From Robertkochia aurantiaca (GTDB lineage: Bacteria; Bacteroidota; Bacteroidia; Flavobacteriales; Flavobacteriaceae), in contig NZ_JAINZS010000004.1 of NCBI RefSeq assembly GCF_020166495.1, forward strand, positions 372,001 through 436,000: a stretch of DNA of 64,000 bases, read 5' to 3'. This document shows, piece by piece, positions 53,501 to 61,109 of this stretch. The translations under genes were made by a program, and so were the position numbers. Positions within the stretch are counted from its first letter, which is position 1. Each line of letters starts with the position of its first letter. Under the pieces are notes generated by a model. That model made no database searches. It was not told the origin of the DNA and worked only from the letters and a program-made list of their open reading frames with translations.

Positions 53501-53562
53501 GCCTGCGAAGTAAATCCCGCAAACAAAAAGGACATCATAAGAAAAATAAACGTTCTTTTCAT
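50521..53562 (-). CDS. SusC/RagA-family TonB-dependent outer-membrane transporter
   Basis: The 1013 residues start with a signal peptide ending AIGQ and a carboxypeptidase-regulatory-like domain (VSGKVTDMDGLPLPGANIMIKGT). The TonB box region EEVVVVGYGTQKK, the plug (GRASGVFVSTPSGTPGAGISINIRG and YVVDGIPM) and a 22-strand barrel ending SLSLGFNIGL follow. It imports ligand captured by SusD, using energy from a TonB system. The start is 26 bases after the aminotransferase stop with no terminator between, so it appears to be in the operon led by lrp. Confidence 0.96.
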   Translation of the reverse strand: MKRTFIFLMMSFLFAGFTSQAIGQNVSGKVTDMDGLPLPGANIMIKGTTTGTQTDFDGNYTIAAEAEDVLVFSYVGMKTTERNVGNKEVINVQLELDSQSLEEVVVVGYGTQKKSDLTGAVSSVDGDEIARLPVASVDNAIQGRASGVFVSTPSGTPGAGISINIRGNTSLTASSEPLYVVDGIPMISEDLSGLFSGGQRTNSMADINPADIASIEILKDASATAIYGSRGANGVVLITTKRGREGAPKIDFNTYYGFQEPTNVIEMQSSSEFLNLMNEAAQQDNRDLGTNYPENYVSDLWGYDPNDPNLQNTDWYDAIFRTAPIQSHDLGISGGNEKIKYYSSIAYFNQEGTQIGTGFERISGRINLDVQANEWLKFGSSLNVNKTVQDRTINDNSLYGVVINTLAADPLMPVYEEDGSYADPFNYFGWWMLDNPVLIANEYSRFTNTVRGLGSIFAEITLAEGLKFRSSWSVDYTSLSDEAYTPIISRESRNANANGFGFYGSTQDFTWITENYFSYDTTFGKNHTFNGVVGASYQASARDFASISAQGFPSDQFTKLSVASQVTAGSTSGTEWGLASYYARFNYSYADRYLLTLTGRADGSSRFGENNQFGFFPSGSLAWRVSNEKFMEDVDAVSNLKFRVSYGLTGNQDGIGNFASRGLFGIGAYRQTPALVPTQLSNANLSWESTSQFDVGLDLGLFNNRVSFTADYFIKNTDDLLLSRLIPGISGFPSVLDNIGEVENRGLEMALRGAILNGEFSWNSSFNISFIENEVKKLAVDRQVLNDSHILAEGQPIGTFFLIDQDGVDPQTGNIIWDDLNGDGSINSGDRQIVGNAQPDFFGGWNNNLSYKGFDLNLFFQFTVGNDIFNHSRATYENLGWSRIGPGFPLPDGNNYTGVEDRWREPGDVTDIPRASLERINWREYSSRWLEDGSFLRLKTINFGYNFKPEVIESVGLRSLRIYLQGQNLWTLTNYTGFDPEVNQNARNPLVAGSDFGTLPQSQSLSLGFNIGL

Positions 53563-53588
53563 TGTTAAGTTATTTGATTTAGAATTAA

Positions 53589-54881
53589 TTAAGAGTTATT
53601 TATAGTTAACTTCTCCAATTTTTCAGAAGCCCTTTCAAGGGCCCGGTTAAATATTAAAAGCGCCTCCTGCATCTCCTCTTCGCTCACCACCAGGGGAGGA
53701 ATGAATCGTATAACATTCCGGTAGCTGCCACAACTGAGCAACAACAATTTCTCCTCCAGACATTGAGCGATGATCTCAGAGGTTAGTTCCGGGAGGGGCT
53801 CTCCTTTTTCATCACATATCTCGGCACCCACCATGAGCCCGAGGCCTCTTATGTCTGCCAGAAATGGATAATCTGCAGCCATTTTCTTAAGACCGGTCAT
53901 TAGTTGAAGACCTCTTTCCGAAGCATTGCTGCTGAGATCTTCATCAAGAAGCACATCGATGGTGGCAGAGGCCGCAGCCAAAGCCACACCGCTACCACCC
54001 CCATAGGTACCTCCGTGAGTACCCGCCGGCCATTTTTCCATCAGCTCCCTGCCAGAAGCTATGGCTGCCACGGGCAAACCACTGCCAAGGCCTTTGGCCA
54101 TTACGAGTATATCGGGAATTACCCCTGAATGTTCGAAACAGAACATTTTTCCCGTTCGGCCAAAACCGCTTTGAATCTCATCGATAATTAAAAGGATTCC
54201 GTATTTGTCACAGATCGTTCTCAGTTCTTGCAAGAATGTCTGAGGTACAGGAATGTACCCTCCTTCACCCAGCACAGGCTCAATAATAATGGCGGCTGTT
54301 TCGCCGGGAGCAGACTGACTTTGAAGCAGCAAATGTAATTGTTTGAGGCAAAAATCCACAGTTTTTTCCTCATTCCATTCATAAATTCTCGAATGGGGAA
54401 AAGGCGCTGTAAATACTCCCGACGGAAGTGGCTGATACTTATATCTGTACACAGTTTTGGATGTTGTCATTGCCATTGCCATATGGGTACGGCCATGAAA
54501 ACTTCCCTGGAAAACGATGATATTCGATCTCCCGGTCGCAGCCTTTGCCAGTTTAACGGCGGCTTCTGTTGCCTCTGCCCCGCTGTTGGTAAAGAAAAAC
54601 CGGTCTAATTCCGGGGGAGTAATCCTGTTGAGCTTTTCTGCCAGGTTAACAGCCTGCGGTGAAATCACACAATTCATTTGTGCAAACAGCAAATCTTCAG
54701 CCTGGTCGCGAACAGCTCTCACCACCCGAGGATGGCAATGACCTGTATTGACCACCCCAATCCCGGAGGTGAAATCGACATAACGATTCCCCTGTTTATC
54801 ATACAGGTGAACACCCCGGCCTTTCTCGGGTTGGATCTCCGTAAGATGTGTCCAAACGGGAGATAACAATTCGACTGACAT
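53589..54881 (-). CDS. Class III aminotransferase, 4-aminobutyrate aminotransferase-like
   Basis: I start at 54881 (MSVELLSPVW); the frame opens at 54926 inside the upstream gene. The 430 residues have the PLP-binding features of GabT/PuuE: NSGAEATEAAVKLAK, IIIDEIQSGFGRTGKMFCFEHSG and the Schiff-base Lys in ILVMAKGLGSGLPVAA. CGSYRNVIRFIPPLVV near the end is typical of GABA aminotransferases. It probably moves the amino group of an omega-amino acid (GABA or beta-alanine) to 2-oxoglutarate, giving succinate or malonate semialdehyde. The exact substrate is not proved. It lies between the aldehyde dehydrogenase and susC. Confidence 0.9.
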   Translation of the reverse strand: MSVELLSPVWTHLTEIQPEKGRGVHLYDKQGNRYVDFTSGIGVVNTGHCHPRVVRAVRDQAEDLLFAQMNCVISPQAVNLAEKLNRITPPELDRFFFTNSGAEATEAAVKLAKAATGRSNIIVFQGSFHGRTHMAMAMTTSKTVYRYKYQPLPSGVFTAPFPHSRIYEWNEEKTVDFCLKQLHLLLQSQSAPGETAAIIIEPVLGEGGYIPVPQTFLQELRTICDKYGILLIIDEIQSGFGRTGKMFCFEHSGVIPDILVMAKGLGSGLPVAAIASGRELMEKWPAGTHGGTYGGGSGVALAAASATIDVLLDEDLSSNASERGLQLMTGLKKMAADYPFLADIRGLGLMVGAEICDEKGEPLPELTSEIIAQCLEEKLLLLSCGSYRNVIRFIPPLVVSEEEMQEALLIFNRALERASEKLEKLTINNS

Positions 54882-54910
54882 TGGTTCTTGGTTTATGTTG
54901 TTATAATTGA

Positions 54911-56398
54911 TTAAAGAGCAACCCAAATTGCCTTTTCACGGGTATAAAGATGCATGGCGCTACGCCCCATTTCTTTCCCTATACCACTTTGCTTAAATCC
55001 TCCAAAGGGAACAGCTGCATTAAAGCGGTCATATCCGTTAATCCATACCGTTCCGGCCTCCAGTTCCGAGGCAAATCTGTGAGCCAGGCTGATATCGCGG
55101 GTCCATACCCCTGCAGCCAATGCGTATTCACTGGCGTTAGCCCGTTCAAGAACCTCAGCATTATCTTCGAAACTGCTAATAGTCACAACGGGTCCGAATA
55201 TCTCTTCTCGATTCAAAACCTGTTCATCGCCGACCCCGACGAAAACTTTGGGGGTCATGAAATAACCCTCATCAGGCACTGAGACCTTCGAGTCAAAGAT
55301 CAGCTCTCCTCCTTGTTTTATTCCTTGTTCTATATAATTAAGTACTCTTTCCTGTTGTTGACGGCTGATCATGGGACCCAGGTCTGAGTCGTGAAAGCCA
55401 TCACCAATTTTAAGCGCACCAGCGCCTTTTGACAACATGTCAACCACCTCTTCGTAGCGACTTTTATGCACAAAAATTCGTGAACCCAGGGTGCATTCCT
55501 GTCCGGTATTATAAAAGCTTGACCACGTAAGGCTCTCTGATAATTTGCTCATATCTGCATCGGCAAAGATCACATTGGCCGACTTCCCTCCCAGTTCCAG
55601 GCTTACATCTTTCAGATTAGAAGCCGCAGCTGTTTTCATGATTTCCTTCCCGACCGGGGTAGACCCTGTAAAACTGATCTTATCGACTCCATGATGCGAA
55701 GTCAGTGCTTCTCCGGTAGGAAATCCGGGTCCTGTTACTACGTTATACACCCCGTCTGGAAAACCACTCTCTTTAATCAGCTCTGCCAGGTAAAGGGCGG
55801 TGAGCGAGGTTTGCTCTGCCGGTTTTAACACGCAGCAATTTCCCGCTGCCAGAGCAGGGGCAAGTTTCCAAACAGCGATCATCAGGGGAAAATTCCATGG
55901 AACGATCAACCCGACCACTCCCAATGGTTCTCTGCGGGTATACACCATATGCTGATTATCTACCGGAATACCGCTGCCTTCAAACTTTGTCGGCCACCCT
56001 GCATAATATTTAAAGTGACTTATGGCGCTGTCTACATCATAAGCAGCATTCTCCAGGGGCTTTCCGTTCTCAAGAGTCTCAAGCTCCATTAAAACCTGCC
56101 GGTCACGCTCCATCAACAAAGCCAACTGATATAGTAAATCAGACCTCATGGCGGGAGTTATTTCCTCCCGCCAGGTCTGCCTGAAGGCTTTTCGTGCAGC
56201 CGCAACGGCCAGGTCTACATCAGCCTCATCAGCCAATGCGACCTGCGCCAATTCCTTACCGTTGGCCGGGTTCTCGGTACCGAAATACCGATTAGACCGG
56301 GGCTCCAACCATTCCCCTCCTATGAACAATGTATGGTTCCGTTCCAGAAAAGCCCTGGTTTTTTCATGTAGTACTATGTCAGATGGAATACTTTCCAT
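54911..56398 (-). CDS. NAD(P)-dependent aldehyde dehydrogenase
   Basis: The 495 residues have the catalytic Cys 302 (NTGQECTLGSR) and Glu 268 (VSLELGGKSANVIF), with the cofactor motif ISFTGSTPVGKEI, in the standard ALDH spacing. Size and motifs fit betaine-, gamma-aminobutyraldehyde- or succinate semialdehyde-type enzymes. Next to two omega-aminotransferases the likely substrates are 4-aminobutanal or succinate semialdehyde. It starts ten bases after the carbamoylase stop, in the same operon. Confidence 0.92.
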   Translation of the reverse strand: MESIPSDIVLHEKTRAFLERNHTLFIGGEWLEPRSNRYFGTENPANGKELAQVALADEADVDLAVAAARKAFRQTWREEITPAMRSDLLYQLALLMERDRQVLMELETLENGKPLENAAYDVDSAISHFKYYAGWPTKFEGSGIPVDNQHMVYTRREPLGVVGLIVPWNFPLMIAVWKLAPALAAGNCCVLKPAEQTSLTALYLAELIKESGFPDGVYNVVTGPGFPTGEALTSHHGVDKISFTGSTPVGKEIMKTAAASNLKDVSLELGGKSANVIFADADMSKLSESLTWSSFYNTGQECTLGSRIFVHKSRYEEVVDMLSKGAGALKIGDGFHDSDLGPMISRQQQERVLNYIEQGIKQGGELIFDSKVSVPDEGYFMTPKVFVGVGDEQVLNREEIFGPVVTISSFEDNAEVLERANASEYALAAGVWTRDISLAHRFASELEAGTVWINGYDRFNAAVPFGGFKQSGIGKEMGRSAMHLYTREKAIWVAL

Positions 56399-56408
56399 AT
56401 CAGTTTTT

Positions 56409-57641
56409 TTATTTATTGGTGTTTTCAGCCATTTTCAGAACTGCATGCAGCAAAACATCAGCACCGGCAATAATATGTTCCTTATCTGCATGTTCTGCTT
56501 CGTTATGACTTAGTCCGTCTTTGCACGGAATGAATATCATGCTTGTAGGCACTTTATTGGCTACGTACACGGCATCATGACCTGCCCCGCTGACCATCTC
56601 TTTTGCATCGAGTTTCAGTTCGACGACAGCCTGTCTGACAGCCTCGATACAGCCACTGTCAAAATGAACCGGATCGGCCTTCCAGATCTGTTGCAAGCCG
56701 AAATCCAATCCCGTATCTCTTTCCAGGTCTGATATTATTTTATTCAAGCCTTCCTGCATCTGTTTCAACTTTTCACCCGAAGGATGGCGTAGATCAATGG
56801 TCAGATCAAGGTTTCCCGGAACCGTGTTCACCACACCGGGTTCAGCATGGAGTTTTCCTATGGTCACCCTGGCCTCTTCTCCATGAGCGGCACCCAGTTG
56901 ATAGATCGCCCCCAACGCTTTGACAAGACCCTGAACGGGATCCTTCCGCATGGACATAGGACACGGACCAGCATGGGTTTCCTGCCCCTTTATGGTAAGT
57001 TCATACCAAACAATACCCTGAACTCCTGTCACGATTCCGATCGGCACATCGTTTGCCTCCAACACCGGTCCCTGCTCGATGTGAACTTCGAAACTCGCTT
57101 TATATTCACGAGCACCCACAGGATCGTCTCCTAAAAAACCGATCCGCCCGAGCTCCTCCTTCAGAGATTTACCCTGATCGTCTTTACGACTGTACGCGTA
57201 ATCGAGGGTGAAAGCCCCTCCAAATACTCCCGAAGCGATCATCGCCGGGGTGAAACGAGCCCCTTCCTCGTTAGTCCATGAAACGATTTCAATGGGTGAA
57301 TCGGTGAGATGCTCATACCTGTTCAAGGTTTCGATCACCTCCAAACCCGCCAGAACACCATACACTCCATCATATTTCCCTCCTGTAGGCTGACTGTCAA
57401 GGTGACTTCCTATAAGCACAGCAGGAAGTGAAGAGTCTCTTCCTTCCCTACGTGCAAAAATATTTCCCAGGGCATCTGTATGTATGGAACAACCTGCTTC
57501 ACGACACCATTTCACAAATAACTCTCTACCTCTTTTATCTTCATCGGTCAGGGCTACACGGCAGACACCCCCCTTGGGAGTACCTCCGATCTGAGCCATT
57601 TGCATGAGTCGCTCATAAAGTCTGCTTCCGTCAACCCTCAT
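56409..57641 (-). CDS. M20-type Zn-dependent N-carbamoyl amino acid amidohydrolase (HyuC/AllC-like)
   Basis: The 410 residues show the metal-ligand order of the HyuC/AllC/beta-ureidopropionase group: GSHLDSQPTGGKYDGVYGVLAG (His, Asp), SWTNEEGARFTPAMIASG (Glu pair), EVHIEQGPVLE (His) and a late DGLSHNEAEH (His). These enzymes split an N-carbamoyl (ureido) group into amine, CO2 and ammonia. In this operon an N-carbamoyl amine or amino acid is expected, for example carbamoylputrescine from the deiminase next door, or a ureidopropionate. Its start overlaps the lrp stop by four bases. Confidence 0.9.
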   Translation of the reverse strand: MRVDGSRLYERLMQMAQIGGTPKGGVCRVALTDEDKRGRELFVKWCREAGCSIHTDALGNIFARREGRDSSLPAVLIGSHLDSQPTGGKYDGVYGVLAGLEVIETLNRYEHLTDSPIEIVSWTNEEGARFTPAMIASGVFGGAFTLDYAYSRKDDQGKSLKEELGRIGFLGDDPVGAREYKASFEVHIEQGPVLEANDVPIGIVTGVQGIVWYELTIKGQETHAGPCPMSMRKDPVQGLVKALGAIYQLGAAHGEEARVTIGKLHAEPGVVNTVPGNLDLTIDLRHPSGEKLKQMQEGLNKIISDLERDTGLDFGLQQIWKADPVHFDSGCIEAVRQAVVELKLDAKEMVSGAGHDAVYVANKVPTSMIFIPCKDGLSHNEAEHADKEHIIAGADVLLHAVLKMAENTNK

Positions 57642-58135
57642 TCGCTCCCTTTTTCTTCCGAAACAAAGGCCTCAGTATCGTTCATCTGCCAATCTCCGGT
57701 ATCATTAGAAGCCCACTTATAAACATTGTAATAAACGGTAGATTCAGTTCTGAAAACCCCTTCGATCGGGAACACCTTATTTCTCATCACTTCCATCAGA
57801 TGCTTGTTATCCCGACAGATCAGGTTGATCTCTATATCGGCAGCTCCCGATGTAACCGCGAGGAAAGACACCTCTTCCACATTCATTAATTCCCTGGCAA
57901 CCTTTTCTATAAGGTGTGAAGGACTTACTTCTATGGTGATTCGGTTATAAGCGTTCATTCCTGACTTGGTGGGATCAACCCACCCCAGAATGTGCAACAC
58001 CTTATCGTCTACCAGGCGATTGTAGCGATTACGCACTGTGGAAACAGAAACATTCAGCCTGCCAGCGATGTCTGTAAAAGACATTCTGCCGTCCTTTTGC
58101 AGCAGATCTACCAAAGCCTTATCAAAATCATCCAT
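57638..58135 (-). CDS. Lrp/AsnC-family transcriptional regulator
   Basis: The 165 residues have the N-terminal helix-turn-helix (DGRMSFTDIAGRLNVSVSTVRNRYNRL, about 15-41) and the C-terminal RAM ligand domain (about 65-145). Lrp-family proteins form octamers that wrap DNA and sense amino acids or related metabolites. It is the first gene of the leftward operon and faces a second catabolic operon across 168 bases that hold an ordered array of GCATTT elements. It is the obvious local regulator. Confidence 0.95.
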   Translation of the reverse strand: MDDFDKALVDLLQKDGRMSFTDIAGRLNVSVSTVRNRYNRLVDDKVLHILGWVDPTKSGMNAYNRITIEVSPSHLIEKVARELMNVEEVSFLAVTSGAADIEINLICRDNKHLMEVMRNKVFPIEGVFRTESTVYYNVYKWASNDTGDWQMNDTEAFVSEEKGSE

Positions 58136-58151
58136 AGTAGTTTTATTTTTC

Positions 58152-58162
58152 GTTGATTCAAC
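58152..58162. promoter_or_regulatory. 11-base palindrome in the lrp leader
   Basis: GTTGATTCAAC is a perfect palindrome around a central T. It ends 16 bases before the lrp ATG on the minus strand, so it could be an operator or could fold near the start codon. Confidence 0.35.
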
Positions 58163-58171
58163 AACTTATGC

Positions 58172-58264
58172 CAAATGCAATTTTTGCAATTAAATAGCAT
58201 TTTATCTGCTTATTATGCAGCATTTGAGGTCAAATATAGCATTTTATTTTTTTTATTTGCATTT
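58172..58264. promoter_or_regulatory. Phased array of GCATTT/AAATGC elements, candidate Lrp operator
   Basis: The 168-base divergent region holds GCATTT at 58197, 58220, 58239 and 58259, and the reverse AAATGC at 58173. Spacings are 24, 23, 19 and 20 bases, close to two helical turns. Two copies extend to the identical 12-mer ATAGCATTTTAT (58194-58205 and 58236-58247). Regular sites on one DNA face, next to an lrp gene and between two operons, are what an Lrp octamer would need. Candidate -7 sequences here are only near matches. Confidence 0.6.
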
Positions 58265-58303
58265 TTTGTACATTTTTACAATTGACAATAACGATACAAT
58301 CTT

Positions 58304-59713
58304 ATGCAGACAGTGAATAAAACAGTCATGAGCCAGCAAACTCATAAGATCTGGGAAAAGGACCGGAACCACATATTACATCCATACACCCACTTTGAAA
58401 ACTTCGACAGGGAAGGGTCGGTGATCTACTCCAGGGGAGACAAGCACTTTATTTTCGACAACGACGGAAAGAGATACCTGGACGGGATCGCCGGATTGTG
58501 GTGTGTCAATATAGGACACGGTAACCAGGAGATGGCTGATCACATCGGCAGGCAGGCAAAAGAACTCGCCTATTACAACACCTTTGAAGACGCAGTCTCT
58601 CCCCCTACGGCTGAGCTCGCAGCTGAGTTGGCCCGATTGGCTCCGGGCGACCTGAACCATGTGTTTTTTGGAACCGGTGGATCTGTAGCCAACGATTCGG
58701 CCATAAAGCTGGTTCACTATTATTACAATATTATCGGCAAGCCTGAAAAGAAAAAAATTCTTTCCCGTGACCTGGCATATCATGGAAGCACTTATCTGGC
58801 TCACGCACTCACAGGAATTTCAGGAACCCACTCGGCTTTTGATCTGCCAAAAGAACTTATACATTATCTTTCTGCTCCCTATCCCTACAGAAGAAGAGAT
58901 GGTCAGTCAGAAGAAGAATTCTGCGATGTTCTGATTGCCGAAATGGAGGAGGCCATAATAAAGATTAAACCACAAAACATTGCGTGCTACATCGCTGAAC
59001 CCATCATGGGGGCCGGTGGAGTAATCGTGCCTCCGAAAGGATATCACAGACGCACTGCCGAACTTTGCAAAAAGTATGACATACTCTATATAGCCGACGA
59101 GGTTGTGACCGCCTTTGGCCGCTTGGGTAATATGATATCTTCGAAAGACACTTTCGAAGTTCAACCAGACATACTGATTCTTGCCAAAGGTATTTCTTCA
59201 GGCTATGTCCCGCTTGGTGCCACCGTTTTCAGCGACCGTATATATGATGCGATCTCAAAGGCAGAAAAAGAAAATCCCTATTTCTCTCATGGTTTTACCT
59301 ATTCAGGGCATGCCCTTGCATGTGCAGCAGGATTGAAGAATATTGAGATTCTTGAAAAAAACAGGCTATGCGAAAAGGTAAGACAACTAGGACCGTATTT
59401 TGAAAAGGAATTAGCTTCCTTACAGGATCATCCCCTGGTAGGTGATGTACGCGGCAGTCATTACATGCTGGCGCTTGAATATGTCAAAGACAAGCACACC
59501 AAGGAAGCATTTGATCCGGCCATCAATATCGGAAAACGGGTTTACCGTCACGCCAAGGAAAAAGGTCTAATTATAAGACCCATCGCACACCTGAACATAC
59601 TTTCACCTCCCCTTACCTATGACAAGAATGCCATAGACGAGACGGTGTCAATTCTTTCTGAAAGTCTCGACGCGACGCTCGAAGATCTGACCGCTGAAAA
59701 GCTGCTTTCTTAA
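58304..59713 (+). CDS. Class III aminotransferase (putrescine/omega-amino acid:pyruvate type)
   Basis: The 469 residues start WEKDRNHILHPYTHFENFDREG and have YLDGIAGLWCVNIGHG, GTGGSVANDSAIKLVHYYYN, the PLP Lys in ILILAKGISSGYVPLGATV and HGFTYSGHALACAAGLKNI. This is the omega-amino acid:pyruvate / putrescine:pyruvate group (SpuC-like), distinct from the GabT-like enzyme on the other side of lrp. It would oxidise a diamine or omega-amino acid to its aldehyde. A second ATG lies eight codons in (58328). It is the first gene of the rightward operon. Confidence 0.9.
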   Translation: MQTVNKTVMSQQTHKIWEKDRNHILHPYTHFENFDREGSVIYSRGDKHFIFDNDGKRYLDGIAGLWCVNIGHGNQEMADHIGRQAKELAYYNTFEDAVSPPTAELAAELARLAPGDLNHVFFGTGGSVANDSAIKLVHYYYNIIGKPEKKKILSRDLAYHGSTYLAHALTGISGTHSAFDLPKELIHYLSAPYPYRRRDGQSEEEFCDVLIAEMEEAIIKIKPQNIACYIAEPIMGAGGVIVPPKGYHRRTAELCKKYDILYIADEVVTAFGRLGNMISSKDTFEVQPDILILAKGISSGYVPLGATVFSDRIYDAISKAEKENPYFSHGFTYSGHALACAAGLKNIEILEKNRLCEKVRQLGPYFEKELASLQDHPLVGDVRGSHYMLALEYVKDKHTKEAFDPAINIGKRVYRHAKEKGLIIRPIAHLNILSPPLTYDKNAIDETVSILSESLDATLEDLTAEKLLS

Positions 59714-59763
59714 AAGAAGATTTTAAACGAAATATCAGGAAGGATTCTTAAATTAACCACCCT

Positions 59764-61077
59764 ATGAAAACCTTAATGCCGACAGGAAAATCATTGATCA
59801 CCGGATTATTATTTTCAGGATTACTGGTCATAGCCTGCAATTCTGAGAAGAAGGATCTAAAAATTGAAGATCAGTTGGTGGTCGAAAGACAGGCTGCAGA
59901 ATTTGAACCTCAAAGATCTGTGTGGCTAATCTGGCCCCCCACAGACCATAAAGCAACATTGAGCAATGCCTCGGTTGTAATCGAGATTCTGGAAAAGCTT
60001 ACTCCGCATACCCCGGTAAACCTGACATTTTCTAACGATTCCCTGGTGAAAAACGCTCTTGAAATGATGGTCGCGAGAGATATTGACACCTCAAATGTTG
60101 ATATCAGTGTTCTTCCTTCTGAAGAATTCTGGACCAGGGACATGGGACCAAACTTCGTAGAGCTGGAAGATGGCCGTAAAGCCATCGTCGATTTTGATTT
60201 CAATGCCTGGGGGTATACCCCGGCTGATTCACCGGATGCGTACACCATACGAATGGAACAATTCGACAGCCTGATCGCCCGAAAACTGGACCTGCCTATT
60301 ATAAAATCTGATCTCATCAGTGAAGGAGGCAACCGCGAGGTAAATGGAAAAGGGGTTTTAATGCTTAGTGAGGTGGTTGAAAAAGGGAGAAATCCTGAAT
60401 GGAGCCGGGAGCAAATGGAACATGAATTCCAAAGAGTTTTGGGAGTCGATGACGTCATTTGGTTAAAGGAAGGACTACTTGAAGACCGGCATACCTTCCT
60501 GGGTCCGCTAACCCTTGAAGATGGCAGTAATGCCTATACCGTGGTCACAACAAACGGGCATACCGACGAGTTTGCAAGATTTGTAAATGACAGCACCATC
60601 ATGCTCGCAAGCGTAAAAGAGGAAGATCTCGAAGACCCCATTGCTGCAGAGAACAAAAAAAGAATGGATGAAAACCTTAAAATCCTACAAGCTTCAAAAG
60701 ACCAGGATGGGAAGCCCTTTCACATCATACGTATGCCTTTACCCAAGACCGTCGTAACATCGATGAAGCCGGGCGATCCGGTTTATGATTATATCGAAAC
60801 CCTGGAATTTACAGACGGCAGTAGCTTTCCGAAAGGAGAAACCGTTCAGGTGGTGGCTGCAGCCAGCTACCTGAATTTTCTGATCACTGACAAGGTAATC
60901 ATCGGTCAAAAATACTATCGTGAAGGCATGGATCTCTCGGTCAGGGAAAGAGACCGTGAAGCAGATTCCATTCTGCGCTCTGCCTTTCCAGATCGCGAAA
61001 TCATTATGATCGATGCCCTTCCGGTAAACCTGGGCGGAGGAGGGATCCATTGCATTTCCATGCATGAACCTCAGTAA
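59764..61077 (+). CDS. Agmatine deiminase / peptidylarginine deiminase-family lipoprotein
   Basis: The 437 residues begin with a lipoprotein signal (LLFSGLLVIACNSEKK). The guanidine-modifying-enzyme residues are all present: EFWTRDMGPNFVELEDG, SEGGNREVNGKGVLM, NGHTDEFARF with the catalytic His and Asp, and the nucleophile Cys 430 in GGGGIHCISM. Agmatine deiminases are normally cytoplasmic and about 340-370 residues, so this is exported and longer. It may deiminate agmatine, peptidyl-arginine (like the Porphyromonas enzyme) or another guanidine in the periplasm or at the surface. It lies 50 bases after the aminotransferase. Confidence 0.9.
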   Translation: MKTLMPTGKSLITGLLFSGLLVIACNSEKKDLKIEDQLVVERQAAEFEPQRSVWLIWPPTDHKATLSNASVVIEILEKLTPHTPVNLTFSNDSLVKNALEMMVARDIDTSNVDISVLPSEEFWTRDMGPNFVELEDGRKAIVDFDFNAWGYTPADSPDAYTIRMEQFDSLIARKLDLPIIKSDLISEGGNREVNGKGVLMLSEVVEKGRNPEWSREQMEHEFQRVLGVDDVIWLKEGLLEDRHTFLGPLTLEDGSNAYTVVTTNGHTDEFARFVNDSTIMLASVKEEDLEDPIAAENKKRMDENLKILQASKDQDGKPFHIIRMPLPKTVVTSMKPGDPVYDYIETLEFTDGSSFPKGETVQVVAAASYLNFLITDKVIIGQKYYREGMDLSVRERDREADSILRSAFPDREIIMIDALPVNLGGGGIHCISMHEPQ

Positions 61078-61109
61078 TTTTTTAAATAACCAATACCTAC
61101 AACTACTCC

